55,550 nucleotides of DNA, taken from an uncultured Verrucomicrobiota bacterium. GTDB taxonomy: Bacteria; Verrucomicrobiota; Verrucomicrobiia; Opitutales; Intestinicryptomonadaceae. How positions within the stretch are numbered: the first letter of the stretch is position 1; the number at the start of each line of letters is the position of its first letter. Made by a program: the position numbers and the translations under genes. The notes below the pieces were generated by a model. It was not told where the DNA came from. It saw nothing but the letters and a program-made list of their open reading frames with translations, and searched no databases. Below are positions 27,001-35,709 of this stretch, one piece after another. The stretch is taken from the NCBI GenBank assembly GCA_949287395.1, contig CASEFZ010000071.1, forward strand, positions 1-55,550, read 5' to 3'.

Positions 27001-28056
27001 AGTCTGATAAAGAACGGCAAGGAATATTTCCTCAGGATAAGTTTTAAGGACGACGACAACTTGGCTGGCCGCATAAAGGGTCAGGAGTCCTCTTGGGACC
27101 AGTTTAAGCTGTGCGGCGAATACGTTGCCTCTTCGGTAGACAGCGATTCGGATCTTGATCCGCTAAAATGCGAAGATTCCAAGGATTCCGTCACCATACG
27201 CGGCGAGAAATTCATGGTTGTATTCGACAAGCGCAGCGGCTGGCTGAAGTACTACTCCTACGACGGCAATAGGCTTATTACATCGCCGATGCGCCTCAAT
27301 TTCTGGCGTCCGATAACCAACAACGATATAGGCGCAAGAATAATGAACAATGAGTCCATCTGGATCTCCGCCGGCGAGCGCGCAAAGCTTGAGAAATTTG
27401 ACTTGCGCACTGTGGGAGGTGGCCAGAGCGTGGTGGTGACCACAAAGTATTCTATTCCCGCCCGCGAGTCGAAGGCGGAGTTCTCCTACCAGATATTCCG
27501 CGACTCCACGATAAAGGTGGACGGAACGTTTACTGCCGACAAGGAATTGCCGCCCATTGTGAGGGTGGGCATGCAGTTTATGACGCCGAAAACCCTGGAC
27601 GTGCGCGAATGGTACGGCAAGGGGCCCTATGAGAATTATTGCGACCGCCGCATGGCCGCGTGGGTCGGCAGATTCAAGGCGAAGTCGAGGGACATGTTCT
27701 TCAACTACCTCTATCCGCAGGAGAGTTCCAACGTGGCGCAGGTTCGCTGGACAAGACTCTGCGGAAAGGCTGCGAACTTGTTTATAGATTCCCAAAACGG
27801 CAAGTACTTTGACGTTACGGTGTATCCGGCCTTGGCCAAGGATATAGAGCAGTCTTCCAACTGGACGCAGATTCCCAACCGCGATTTCAATTTGGTGACG
27901 GTTGCTGCGGCCCACACGGGCGTTGGCGGAATTGTATCATGGGCTCCGCCCGGACGCGCTGAGGAACAGTATCAGAACCCGAGCGGCAAAGACTACCAGA
28001 TTCAGTTTACGCTGCGCGGGGAGAAGAATTCTCTCATAGACAGGATACTCAATTAA
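24073..28056 (+). CDS. Secreted GH2 beta-galactosidase (LacZ type) with an inserted domain
   Basis: Encodes 1327 aa, about 300 longer than E. coli LacZ. A signal peptide ends near AANAQ. Then come the sugar-binding jelly roll (LNGKWKFNFVGSP, VPSSWQMKGYDNP), immunoglobulin-like domains, the TIM barrel with acid/base Glu531 (SYGNECKSG) and nucleophile Glu601 (LLMAEYAHMMGNSGG), and the C-terminal LacZ small-chain domain (MRLNFWRPITNNDIGAR). Between CIWDWKDQGL (about 630-639) and FAIGGDYNDAP (about 866-876), adjacent in LacZ, there is an insert of roughly 220 residues. It resembles a LamG/concanavalin sandwich (LFKLELRNRRNLSFSVWNG, ALKRFRAFDKVV). The enzyme should cleave beta-galactosides outside the cytoplasm. 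nth follows after 19 bases. Confidence 0.92.
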   Translation: MKYAYKKTIMGAGLLRLPLAVCALFCAYAANAQIDSAVGDDPTPRMDVTFADSGTDEKSQSSETREGAVPDWENAEIFRINKEDPSATACYYESSKAAMEGGPSTLEVSLNGKWKFNFVGSPKLRPVDFYKDDYDTSKWAEIDVPSSWQMKGYDNPNYCNVHWGFDASNPPFVMTTPKNRNATNYPEENRNPVGSYKREFTIPSDWKSGSVFIEFGGVDSAFYLWINGKKVGYSQDSRTPATFDISKYLRMGKNTVSVEVYRYSDGSYMECQDMMRLSGIFRDVRLFWQPNPRIKDIYIKPDLDSEYKDGSLEVEILVSNNAKSSRSLRLTGALYDDEGKVVAKASTPEAVDAGKSKLCKWEFKDIPNVKKWSAEYPNLYKLVVELDTGGNKIYAAWNVGFRKLEMKGGQFLVNGQPVLFKGVNRHEHHHINGHYMTKEADLQDILEMKKLNINTIRTSHYPGSPNFYDLCDKYGMYVIDEANLESHALGYKPDSHFLNKMWGAAIFDRIRNMIERDKNHPSVVIWSYGNECKSGPHFHVADKWARKRDPVRPKFWLEGALCDFTYSMYPSPQRKYNAYKNWENAIKHNSRYQIKPLLMAEYAHMMGNSGGVMEDLWEAIRSNKHDQGGCIWDWKDQGLQRNAEHDVIVKDVANPQRHVAVFPSSTTKEVMRYASVVAYPGLFEKTTNGFTIALQMSPEKGFAPKVPYDEGLAKISKFGKASGRGSTEILAEQNDLFKLELRNRRNLSFSVWNGKEWENVSADIRISGDINVAASAGNGEMKIYSDGVEVAKKPLSRKEFFSSSQLVMGDRMPIYKQGLDGALKRFRAFDKVVDKDFFNVNPKDKNLVSDINFENFEQRPNGKVYFAIGGDYNDAPNSGYWSTNGVMHADLTRHPHAEEVKKVYQNIRTKLLKFEKGSSDAVAELEIFNENFFKPLKDYEAQWELSEDGVKVESGDLPIKFLAPQAKMKATVSFPSSLIKNGKEYFLRISFKDDDNLAGRIKGQESSWDQFKLCGEYVASSVDSDSDLDPLKCEDSKDSVTIRGEKFMVVFDKRSGWLKYYSYDGNRLITSPMRLNFWRPITNNDIGARIMNNESIWISAGERAKLEKFDLRTVGGGQSVVVTTKYSIPARESKAEFSYQIFRDSTIKVDGTFTADKELPPIVRVGMQFMTPKTLDVREWYGKGPYENYCDRRMAAWVGRFKAKSRDMFFNYLYPQESSNVAQVRWTRLCGKAANLFIDSQNGKYFDVTVYPALAKDIEQSSNWTQIPNRDFNLVTVAAAHTGVGGIVSWAPPGRAEEQYQNPSGKDYQIQFTLRGEKNSLIDRILN

Positions 28057-28075
28057 GCGTTGTGCGCATCGTTTG

Positions 28076-28711
28076 ATGACGAAAAAGCGCAGGGCGGAAA
28101 TTGTCGCGGGGGAGCTTGACAGGCTTTACCCCGCGCCTTGTATTCCGCTGAAGGCTCCGGATGCGTTTACGTTTCTTGTGGCTGTGGTTTTGTCGGCACA
28201 GTGCACTGACAAGCGCGTAAACGATGTCACTCCGGAGCTTTTTGCGTTGGCCGACACTCCGCTTAAAATGTCCCGGCTTGAGGTTGAACAGATAAGGGGC
28301 ATAATAAGGCCGTGCGGATTGTCGGAGGCGAAGGCCAGAAATATAAAGTCTCTTTCTACGGAGATAGTTTCAAAATTTGGCGGGCGCGTCCCGGACAATT
28401 TTAAGGATTTGGAGAGTCTTGCGGGCGTTGGGCACAAGACGGCTTCGGTGATAATGCAGCAGGTTTACGGAATTCCCGCGTTTCCGGTGGATACGCACAT
28501 ACACAGGCTTGCAAAGCGTTGGGGGCTAAGTTCCGGCAAGAGTGTTGGGCAGACGGAAGCCGACTTGAAAAAACTCTATCCTCCGCAAGATTGGGGAAAG
28601 TTGCACTTGCAGTTTATATATTACGGCAGGGAGCATTGCAAGGCGCATACGTGCAAGCGCCCGGACAATCTCTGCCGCATATGCAGGCTTGTTCGCGGAT
28701 GCGAAAAGTGA
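28076..28711 (+). CDS. nth: Endonuclease III (DNA glycosylase/AP lyase)
   Basis: Encodes 211 aa from the ATG at 28076. The helix-hairpin-helix with the catalytic Lys is LAGVGHKTASVI, and the catalytic Asp is in PVDTHIHRLAKRWG. The [4Fe-4S] loop at the C-terminus has the exact spacing C-x6-C-x2-C-x5-C (CKRPDNLCRICRLVRGC). It removes oxidised pyrimidines and nicks the abasic site in base-excision repair. It starts 19 bases after the GH2 gene and overlaps miaA by 13 bases, so these genes are probably co-transcribed even though the functions differ. Confidence 0.96.
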   Translation: MTKKRRAEIVAGELDRLYPAPCIPLKAPDAFTFLVAVVLSAQCTDKRVNDVTPELFALADTPLKMSRLEVEQIRGIIRPCGLSEAKARNIKSLSTEIVSKFGGRVPDNFKDLESLAGVGHKTASVIMQQVYGIPAFPVDTHIHRLAKRWGLSSGKSVGQTEADLKKLYPPQDWGKLHLQFIYYGREHCKAHTCKRPDNLCRICRLVRGCEK

Positions 28712-29562
28712 CGATAATAACGGGGCCGACATGTTCGGGAAAAACGGCGCGCAGTATAGAGTTCGCCGAGCGTTTCGGAGCGGAGATAATTTCCTGCGAC
28801 AGCGTCCAGGTATACCGGGGGGCCGATATAGGCTCCGCAAAAGTTTCGCTTGCCGAACGCAAAAGGGTGAGGCACCACTTGATTGACGTTGTTGAACCTG
28901 ACGGGTACTTCAATGTTTCCGACTACATAGAGCGCGCAAAGGCCGCCATTGACGATATTTTCTCAAGGGGGAAAAAAGTTGCCGTAGTTGGCGGAAGCGG
29001 GTTTTATCTGAAGGCGTGGTTTGGCGCCGTGGTTGATTCAATTCAGATACCGCCGCCGGTTGAAAGCTTTGTTGAGGGCATTGCCGCTGGCGGCGCGCAG
29101 GCGCTTGCAGCAGAGCTGCTTAAGGCGGATGCCTCGGCCTCAAAGTTTTTGGATATTAACAATCCAAGGCGCACAAAAAATGCGCTTAAGCGCGTTTTGG
29201 CAAGTGGCCTTTCCGTGGAAGAGCTTGCGGAGAGGTTTCGCAGCATGCCGTCTCCGTTTGGGGAACTTGAGAGGGACGTCATTTTTTTGAATCCGGAGGA
29301 TTCCGATATCCGCCCAAAAATAGAGCTTAGAACTGACGCCATGCTGGCGGGCGGCCTTGTAAAAGAGGTTGAGACTCTTTTGGAAAAATATGCAAAATTA
29401 AATCCGTCGCTTGAATCGGCCATAGGATACAGGGAAACGATAGACTTTATACGGGGGAAGATCGCAACGCTTGGGGAGCTTCGTGCGGCGATTTGCAGGG
29501 ACACCCGATTGTTGGTAAAAAAACAGCGCAGCTTTTTTAAATCGCAGCTTGGGCTGGTTTAG
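28699..29562 (+). CDS. miaA: tRNA dimethylallyltransferase
   Basis: Encodes 287 aa from the ATG at 28699, giving MRKVTIITGPTCSGKTARS with the P-loop GPTCSGKT. Other family motifs are ISCDSVQVYRGADIGSAK, HHLIDVVEPDGYFNVSDY, GGSGFYLKAWF, RRTKNALKRVL and AIGYRETIDF. It adds a dimethylallyl group to A37 of tRNAs reading UNN codons. The protein is slightly shorter than E. coli MiaA (about 316 aa), mainly at the C-terminus, which is common. The start lies inside the end of nth (13-base overlap). An upstream in-frame ATG at 28681 adds six residues and cannot be excluded. Confidence 0.95.
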   Translation: MRKVTIITGPTCSGKTARSIEFAERFGAEIISCDSVQVYRGADIGSAKVSLAERKRVRHHLIDVVEPDGYFNVSDYIERAKAAIDDIFSRGKKVAVVGGSGFYLKAWFGAVVDSIQIPPPVESFVEGIAAGGAQALAAELLKADASASKFLDINNPRRTKNALKRVLASGLSVEELAERFRSMPSPFGELERDVIFLNPEDSDIRPKIELRTDAMLAGGLVKEVETLLEKYAKLNPSLESAIGYRETIDFIRGKIATLGELRAAICRDTRLLVKKQRSFFKSQLGLV

Positions 29563-30012
29563 TGTTTTGCTTTCCTGTGCGCGAGGCGGCGTGGGGCTTT
29601 GTCTTCGCGTACATATTGCGGCTAAAAAGTTTTTTAATTTTGGGGCAAATTTTTGCGCTTTTTTTATTTTACGGACTTAAGAGATCTTTCCGACCGCACC
29701 GGGGCTATTTTGCGAAATTTCTGCCGCATGACGGCTTGGCGCCCGGCTTGCGTTTGTGCGAGGGGTCCTTGCGGAGTGGACATTCAAATTGGCGCGTATT
29801 TTTTCTGTTTAAATAGGAAAGTTGACAGGGAAAACTGGCGGATCAATCCGGAGAATTATTCGTGGCTAAAAAAAATTTCCGGCAGAGGGCAAAAGTTTTG
29901 ATATTGAAATTATGCGCTTTTTTCCTGCCGCCCTGCAGCCGGCCGAATGCGGCAGAAAAAGCGCCGCGCGTTGCCGCGCGGCGCAGTGTGTTTGCAAAAT
30001 AATTTAAGCTTA
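29563..30012. other. Convergent intergenic region between miaA and gdhA
   Basis: This 450-base gap has no convincing gene. Near the gdhA side is the minus-strand terminator (29956-29984). A second imperfect structure, CTGCCGC/GCGGCAG with flanking T and A runs, spans about 29921-29960. No clear plus-strand terminator for miaA was found. Confidence 0.5.
29956..29984 (-). terminator. Rho-independent terminator of gdhA
   Basis: GCGCCGCGCG and CGCGCGGCGC pair perfectly (10 bp) around the loop ttgc. On the minus strand the stem is followed by five Ts. It lies about 30 bases beyond the gdhA stop. Confidence 0.75.
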
Positions 30013-31356
30013 TTAGAAGCCCTGGGCAATCATCGCCGCGGCAACCTTCTTGAAGCCCGCAATGTTGGCGCCGTTTACGTAGTTTCCGGGAGTTCCGAAT
30101 TCCGCAGCCGCATCGAGGGCGTTCTTGTGAATGCTCTTCATTATGTTGTGGAGCTTTTCGTCAACCTCTTCGCGAGTCCAGCTTAAGCGGATTGCATTCT
30201 GGGACATTTCCAAGCCTGAAGTTGCAACACCGCCCGCATTAGAGGCCTTGCCGGGAGCATAGAGAATTCCTGCCTTCTGGTAAACCTCGATAGCTTCGGG
30301 TGTGGAGGGCATGTTGGCGCCTTCGGAAACCATCTTGCAGCCGTTTTCAATGAGCGCTTTTGCGGCGTCGCCGTCAATTTCGTTTTGGGTGGCCGACGGA
30401 AGGGCGGCGTCCGCCTTCACAAGGCCCCACGGCTTTTTGCCTTCGTAGTACTTTGCGGTGGGGAATTTCTTTACGTATTCAGCCATTCTGCCGCGCTTGT
30501 TGTTCTTCAAGTCCATTACGAAAGCAAGCTTTTCAGTGTCGAAGCCGTCGGCATCGATAACCGTGCCGTTGGAATCGGACATTGAAACGGGCTTTGCGCC
30601 AAGCGCTATCAGCTTTTCAACTGTGTACTGGGCAACGTTTCCGGAACCCGAGACCAAAACCGTCTTTCCTTCAAAAGATTCTCCCTTTGTTGCGAGCATT
30701 TCCTGGGCAAAATACACATTGCCGTAGCCCGTCGCTTCGGGACGAATCAAGCTGCCGCCCCATTCGAGAGCCTTGCCCGTCAACACGCTGTCGTAGGAAT
30801 TCTTGCAGCGCTTGTACTGGCCGAACAAATAGCCTATTTCACGGCCGCCAACGCCTATGTCGCCCGCGGGAACGTCGGTATTGGGCCCTATGTGGCGGAA
30901 CAATTCGCGCATAAAAGAGTTGCAGAAGTTGCGCACTTCGTTGTCGCTCTTGCCCTTGGGGTCGAAATTGGAACCGCCCTTGCCGCCGCCCATGGGGAGA
31001 GTTGTAAGCGAGTTCTTGAACACCTGTTCAAAACCGAGGAACTTAAGTATGCTCAAATTCACCGACGGGTGGAAGCGCAAACCGCCCTTGTAGGGGCCAA
31101 TGGCGCTGTTGAACTGTACGCGATAACCCTGGTTTACCTGAATCTCGCCCTTGTCGTCAGCCCACGGAACCTGGAACATTATAATGCGTTCCGGGACAAC
31201 CATTCTTTCAAGTATCTTGTTCTTTTCGTATTCCGGGTTGGAATCAAGAACCGCCGACAGCGAGGAAAGCACTTCTTCAACCGCCTGGAGGAATTCTTTC
31301 TCCCAAGGCTGCTTCGCGCGCAGGTCTTCCATTATTTTTGCGACATATTTGTTCAT
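30013..31356 (-). CDS. gdhA: NADP-type glutamate dehydrogenase
   Basis: Encodes 447 aa, the same length as the E. coli enzyme, and is collinear with the hexameric small GDH family. Key stretches are IGPYKGGLRFHPSVNLSILK and LTTLPMGGGKGGSNFDPKGK (substrate site with catalytic lysines), DVPAGDIGVGGREIGYLFG (catalytic Asp), and the Rossmann motif VLVSGSGNVAQYTVEK. It reductively aminates 2-oxoglutarate to glutamate (ammonium assimilation) in the cytoplasm. A good ribosome site (AAAGGA) lies about six bases before the ATG. The gene stands alone between a 382-base upstream region and its own terminator. The icd gene upstream supplies its 2-oxoglutarate substrate. Confidence 0.97.
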   Translation of the reverse strand: MNKYVAKIMEDLRAKQPWEKEFLQAVEEVLSSLSAVLDSNPEYEKNKILERMVVPERIIMFQVPWADDKGEIQVNQGYRVQFNSAIGPYKGGLRFHPSVNLSILKFLGFEQVFKNSLTTLPMGGGKGGSNFDPKGKSDNEVRNFCNSFMRELFRHIGPNTDVPAGDIGVGGREIGYLFGQYKRCKNSYDSVLTGKALEWGGSLIRPEATGYGNVYFAQEMLATKGESFEGKTVLVSGSGNVAQYTVEKLIALGAKPVSMSDSNGTVIDADGFDTEKLAFVMDLKNNKRGRMAEYVKKFPTAKYYEGKKPWGLVKADAALPSATQNEIDGDAAKALIENGCKMVSEGANMPSTPEAIEVYQKAGILYAPGKASNAGGVATSGLEMSQNAIRLSWTREEVDEKLHNIMKSIHKNALDAAAEFGTPGNYVNGANIAGFKKVAAAMIAQGF

Positions 31357-31738
31357 TGTTATCCTTTGCTTGTTTGGTTAATTAAAAATGCCACGAATTT
31401 CCTAAATAAGCCGATTGCGTCAAGTCATTTACTTTATTTCTTTAAAAAGTTACATTTTTGTACACATGGAACACCCTTTTTGAGAGTATCTTGCAAAAAA
31501 GACAATTTTGCAGCCGCTAAACTACTTTTTTGTAATTAAAAAATAAACCCCTCTGCGGCTGCGCTTTTTCGCTGGGGCAGGCGTAAAATTATTTTTCAAA
31601 AAAAGTAAGGCGGCATTCTGCCGGCGCCGCCAATATATGGTTAACCTCACCGGGGTAAATACCGCAAATGCGCACGGGCAGGGCGCCCCGCCGCCTTTTT
31701 TTATGGCTGTCTGCAACAGCGCATGCCTTTAATAGACC
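31357..31738. other. gdhA upstream region
   Basis: This 382-base gap carries the gdhA control region (minus strand). TTGACG at 31418-31423 is a -35-like box 62 bases before the start, but the spaced -10 (AAATTC) is weak. AAAGGA is the ribosome site. No proA terminator with a T-run is evident. A 64-codon minus-strand frame at 31522-31716 has no protein-like features. Confidence 0.5.
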
Positions 31739-33013
31739 CTAAATCTGGGCGGGTTCCCCGCGCGTCTGACCGTTCCCGAACACTTTATATTTGTAGGAAC
31801 ACATTTCTCTCAGGCCCATGGGCCCGCGCGCGTGAAGCTTGTCGGTGGAAATTCCTATTTCCGCGCCAAGCCCGAATTCAAAACCGTCGGTAAAGCGCGT
31901 GGAAGCGTTCCAATAGACGGTAGCGCTGTCGACGCCGTTTAAGAAAATTTCGGCGGCAGAGGCATCTTGGGTGACAATGAGGTCGGAATGTCCAGAGCCG
32001 TTGGTGTTTACAAAGGCCACGGCGTCTTCAAGAGAGTCTACAATATCAACCGATATTATCAAATCCACATACTCTTTTTGGAATTCGGCTTCGTCGGCCT
32101 CCGTGCAGGGAATGGAATGCTTTTTGAGAATTTCCATTGCGCGCTTTGAGGCCCTTATTTCAACGCCGCGTTTCGCAAGTTCACTTGCAACTTCAGGGAA
32201 AATCGTGTCGGAGATGTCTTTGTGCGCTATGAGGTTTTCCGCAGCATTGCACACCGACGGGCGCTGGCACTTGGCGTCTATTGAAAGAATTTTCGCCGCG
32301 CGCGCGTCTGCCGATTTGTCTATGTAAACCGTGCACACGCCCTTGTAATGCTTTATCACCGGTATGGTGGAATTGCCAACCACAAAGCGTATAAGCCCTT
32401 CGCCGCCGCGCGGAATTACGCAGTTTACAAAGTTGTCCAGCTTTAAGAGCTCTTCAAGGGCGGACCTGTCTGTGGTTGGTATCATCTGCACGCAGTCCGG
32501 ATCCAACCCGGCCGCCTCAAGGCAGTTTCCTATTATTTTTGCAAATGCGGAATTTGTCCGGAAAGCTTCGCTGCCGCCGCGCAATATGGCGGCGTTTCCG
32601 CTTTTTATGCACAGCGCGGCGCAGTCTATTGTGACGTTTGGCCGGCTTTCGTAAATGATGGCTATTACGCCCATCGGTACCCTAACCTTGCATATGCGAA
32701 GCCCGTTTGGGCGGGTTGTTTGCTCAATGACCTCTCCCACTGGATCGGGAAGTTCCGCAACCTGCCTTACGCCGGCCGCAATTTGCGACAGCTTCTTCTT
32801 GTCTATTGAAAGCCTTTCCAACATAGGCTTTGAAAGCCCAGCCTTTTCAGCCGCCGCCAAATCCTCGGCGTTGGCGGCAAATATTGCGCCGCTTTCCCTT
32901 TCCAAGGCGTCCGCCAAAATGCGGAGGGCGGCGTTCTTTTTCGCGGACGACTCCCCCGCAAGCTTTAACGCCGCTTTGCGCGCGCTCTTTGCTATGTCGA
33001 AAACGCTCTTCAT
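31739..33013 (-). CDS. proA: Gamma-glutamyl phosphate reductase
   Basis: Encodes 424 aa, an aldehyde-dehydrogenase-fold enzyme reducing gamma-glutamyl phosphate to glutamate semialdehyde in proline synthesis. The catalytic cysteine is Cys255 in KCQRPSVCNAAENLIAH. Also typical are PMGVIAIIYESRPNVTIDCA, LCIKSGNAAILRGGSEA and the C-terminal WNASTRFTDGFEFGLGAEIG. It is the last gene of a minus-strand operon: its start lies 6 bases downstream of the pfkB-family gene. proB (glutamate kinase), its usual partner, is not in the window. The C-terminus extends slightly with Gly/Arg residues (FGNGQTRGEPAQI). Confidence 0.96.
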   Translation of the reverse strand: MKSVFDIAKSARKAALKLAGESSAKKNAALRILADALERESGAIFAANAEDLAAAEKAGLSKPMLERLSIDKKKLSQIAAGVRQVAELPDPVGEVIEQTTRPNGLRICKVRVPMGVIAIIYESRPNVTIDCAALCIKSGNAAILRGGSEAFRTNSAFAKIIGNCLEAAGLDPDCVQMIPTTDRSALEELLKLDNFVNCVIPRGGEGLIRFVVGNSTIPVIKHYKGVCTVYIDKSADARAAKILSIDAKCQRPSVCNAAENLIAHKDISDTIFPEVASELAKRGVEIRASKRAMEILKKHSIPCTEADEAEFQKEYVDLIISVDIVDSLEDAVAFVNTNGSGHSDLIVTQDASAAEIFLNGVDSATVYWNASTRFTDGFEFGLGAEIGISTDKLHARGPMGLREMCSYKYKVFGNGQTRGEPAQI

Positions 33014-33019
33014 ATTAAA

Positions 33020-33946
33020 CTAAATTTTTGCTATCTTTTTTATGTATTCGGCGCGGGCGTTTATTTCGTCCAAGCCGGTTTCCTCAAGCTTGTAGCAGGA
33101 AAAAGACTCCACCGTTATCGACGCGGTTGCGGCGGCGTAGACCATTGCGTGCTTTATTGTTTCAAAGTCGGAGGCGTCCTGGTTGGCTATGTACCCGGAC
33201 AAGGCTCCGGCAAAACTGTCCCCCGCGCCGGTTGGATCGTGCAGCGCGCGCACGGGATAGGCCGGCACAGTGAAGAATCCATCGGGGTGGAAAAGCATTG
33301 CGCCGTATTCCCCCAACTTGACCACGGCGCACTTGGCACCCATTTCAACAAGCCTGTCGCCGGCCGTTATTACATTGCGGGAGTCGGTCAGAAGCTTGGC
33401 CTCGGAATCGTTTAAAATGAGCATGTCCACCCGCTTTATTAGCTCGCGCAAACTCTCGTTGCTGTTGCGTATCCATAGATCCATGGTGTCCAGAACAACG
33501 TAGGAGGGATCGTTTACCTGCTCCAACCCCGACGCTTGTATTTGCGTGGAAATATTGCCCAAAAGAACGTACTTGGCGCTTCTGGCGTCGTCGTTTAAGA
33601 CGAGGTCGGAATAATCCTCGTAGCAGTTCATGCGCACGTCGAGAGTCTCGCGGTTGGTGAAATCGTCAAAGTATCTTCCGCGCCAGAAGAAACTGGGCTT
33701 GTCTTGGAATACGCGCACGTTGTCAAGGCCTATGCCGTGGTTTCTAAGGCGCTCTATGTCGCTGCTTTTAAAATCGTTCCCCACCGCACCCGCAAGCTCC
33801 ACCGGCGCAAAGTAGGAGGCCGCAAGGCCGGCATAGCTTGCCGACCCGCCCAAGATGTAATCTTCGCTCGCCACGGGCGTTTCTATGCAGTCGTAGGCGA
33901 TTGAGCCAAAAACCAAAAGCTTGTTTGCTGAAGTTTTCTTGTTCAT
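33020..33946 (-). CDS. PfkB-family (ribokinase-like) carbohydrate or nucleoside kinase
   Basis: Encodes 308 aa. The N-terminal GSIAYDCIETP and LGGSASYAGLAASYFAPVEL form the substrate-binding glycine region. The second PfkB signature DPTGAGDSFAGALSG (about residues 237-251) provides the anion hole and catalytic Asp. VVKLGEYGAMLFHPDG precedes it, as usual. Proteins of this family phosphorylate sugars or nucleosides using ATP; the sequence does not fix the substrate. It sits between icd (9 bases upstream) and proA (6 bases downstream) in one operon, a combination with no obvious metabolic logic beyond co-expression. Confidence 0.85.
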   Translation of the reverse strand: MNKKTSANKLLVFGSIAYDCIETPVASEDYILGGSASYAGLAASYFAPVELAGAVGNDFKSSDIERLRNHGIGLDNVRVFQDKPSFFWRGRYFDDFTNRETLDVRMNCYEDYSDLVLNDDARSAKYVLLGNISTQIQASGLEQVNDPSYVVLDTMDLWIRNSNESLRELIKRVDMLILNDSEAKLLTDSRNVITAGDRLVEMGAKCAVVKLGEYGAMLFHPDGFFTVPAYPVRALHDPTGAGDSFAGALSGYIANQDASDFETIKHAMVYAAATASITVESFSCYKLEETGLDEINARAEYIKKIAKI

Positions 33947-33955
33947 GAAGTTCTT

Positions 33956-35179
33956 TTACATCTTGGATATTATTTCGTCGGCAAATTCGGAGCACTTTAT
34001 TTCCGAAGCGCCGTCGATGAGCCTTGCGAGGTCGTAAGTGACGCGCTTGGCCGATATGGCGGCCTCGAGGGCGCGGGTTATTTTGTCGGCGACCTCGTTC
34101 CAGCCGAGATACCTGAACATCATCTCTCCCGACAATATCACCGACCCAGGATTAACCTTGTCCAATCCGGCGTATTTCGGGGCCGTGCCATGCGTGGCCT
34201 CGAAAATTGCGTGGCCGGTGCGGTAATTGATATTGCCCCCGGGCGCTATGCCTATTCCGCCAACCTGCGCGGCCAATGCGTCGGAGATGTAGTCGCCGTT
34301 TAGGTTCAAGGTGGCCACAACGTCATATTCGGCGGGCCTGGTCAATATCTGCTGCAGAAAAGCGTCGGCGATGACGTCTTTTACAACTATCCCGTTAGGC
34401 AGCTTGCACCACGGCCCTCCGTCTATCGGGGCGGCGCCAAACTTTTCCTTGGCAACTTTGTAGCCCCAGTCCCTGAAGGCGCCCTCGGTGAACTTCATTA
34501 TGTTCCCTTTGTGCACAAGGGTGACGCTTTTGCGCCCCTGCTTTATGGCGTATTCTATGGCCGATTCAACAAGCCTTGATGTGCCTTCCTCGGAAACGGG
34601 CTTTATGCCTATGCCGCAGCTTTCAGGAAAGCGTATCTTTGCAAACCTTTTGGGAAATTCGCCCTTCAAGAAGGCCTTGAGCTTTTCAACGTCTTCGCTT
34701 CCGCGCTCAAATTCTATTCCCGCGTAAATGTCTTCGGTGTTCTCGCGGAAAATAACCATGTCAACGAGCTCGGGATGCTTTACGGGGCTTTCTATCCCGG
34801 AAAAATAGCGCACCGGACGCTGGCATACATACAGGTCAAGCTCCTGCCGCAGCGCCACATTCAGGGAACGTATGCCTCCGCCGATAGGCGTGGTAAGGGG
34901 GCCTTTAATCCCGACAAGATACTCCCTAAAAGCCTGAAGAGTGGCGTCGGGAAGCCAGTTTCCCGTCTGATTAAAAGCCTTTTCGCCGGCCAGAACCTCC
35001 AGCCATTCAATTTTGCGCGCGCCGCCATAGGCCTTTTCCACTGCGGCGTCGAACACGCGCACGGAGGCGCGCCAAATGTCGGGCCCTATGCCGTCGCCCT
35101 CTATAAAAGGTATCACCGGGTTTTGGGGAACGTCGAGTTTCCCGTTGCGAATGCTTATCTTGTTGCCTCTTGTGTCCAT
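33956..35179 (-). CDS. icd: Isocitrate dehydrogenase (NADP type, E. coli-like)
   Basis: Encodes 407 aa. The substrate loop [20 protein letters not shown] matches E. coli Icd, including Ser105 at the position phosphorylated by AceK in enterics. Other signatures are [46 protein letters not shown] (catalytic Lys), the metal site [20 protein letters not shown] and [11 protein letters not shown]. The last, followed by a Lys/Tyr-type adenosine pocket, suggests NADP specificity. It converts isocitrate to 2-oxoglutarate in the TCA cycle. It is the first gene of the minus-strand icd-pfkB-proA operon. The product feeds gdhA, encoded about 2.6 kb further downstream. Confidence 0.96.
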   Translation of the reverse strand: MDTRGNKISIRNGKLDVPQNPVIPFIEGDGIGPDIWRASVRVFDAAVEKAYGGARKIEWLEVLAGEKAFNQTGNWLPDATLQAFREYLVGIKGPLTTPIGGGIRSLNVALRQELDLYVCQRPVRYFSGIESPVKHPELVDMVIFRENTEDIYAGIEFERGSEDVEKLKAFLKGEFPKRFAKIRFPESCGIGIKPVSEEGTSRLVESAIEYAIKQGRKSVTLVHKGNIMKFTEGAFRDWGYKVAKEKFGAAPIDGGPWCKLPNGIVVKDVIADAFLQQILTRPAEYDVVATLNLNGDYISDALAAQVGGIGIAPGGNINYRTGHAIFEATHGTAPKYAGLDKVNPGSVILSGEMMFRYLGWNEVADKITRALEAAISAKRVTYDLARLIDGASEIKCSEFADEIISKM

Positions 35180-35709
35180 AACTTTTACGGGTCTATCCCT
35201 GTTTTACGTTAATCGATATTCGCCCCAGTAAAGACAAAACGCCGCGCATCTCAAGCATTTTCAAATCTGGGCCCGTTTACGGCATTTGCGACTTCCAGAC
35301 GGCGAGTTTTGCGCGGCGGATTTTTTTATGCCGGCATTCCGGCAGGCGTTGCGCCGAACCTTTTTTAAGGCAGGTTGGAACATTTTGCGGGGCAATATGC
35401 TTCAAATTGAAATATCCCGTTTATTTTATCCGGCGAAGGCTGAAAAATTGCGTCGTGGCTCTTGCGTTTTGTTTGAAAGGGGCGAATATTTGCCCATGGC
35501 AAGATGCGAAAGCTAAAACATAAAATTTTTGAAATTAATTAAAAAAACAGGGCCTTCGCTTTGCGCGGCGCGCCGTGGCAGCCATACATGCAAAAGACGC
35601 GCCCGCTCCAAAAGCGCATTGCGGTACAAAGTATTTTATGCCCGCGCGCTTGGTGGAAAGGCTACATAAAAGTGTTGCAACTTTTTGCGCTTTTTTAGTG
35701 AATGCGGGC
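35180..35709. other. Divergent intergenic region between icd and dapA
   Basis: This 530-base gap separates divergent genes, so it should hold both promoters. On the icd side (minus strand) TTGTCT is followed after 17 bases by GATTAA. On the dapA side I find no convincing box pair. A small perfect hairpin (TGCCGG-catt-CCGGCA, 35329-35344) has no T-run. Upstream in-frame sequence of dapA from 35575 is open but does not look like DapA. I recognise no riboswitch. Confidence 0.5.

Noticed and set aside
35575-35709. N-terminal extension of dapA by 45 codons
   Set aside because: The extension does not resemble DapA, and the ATG at 35710 gives the standard start.
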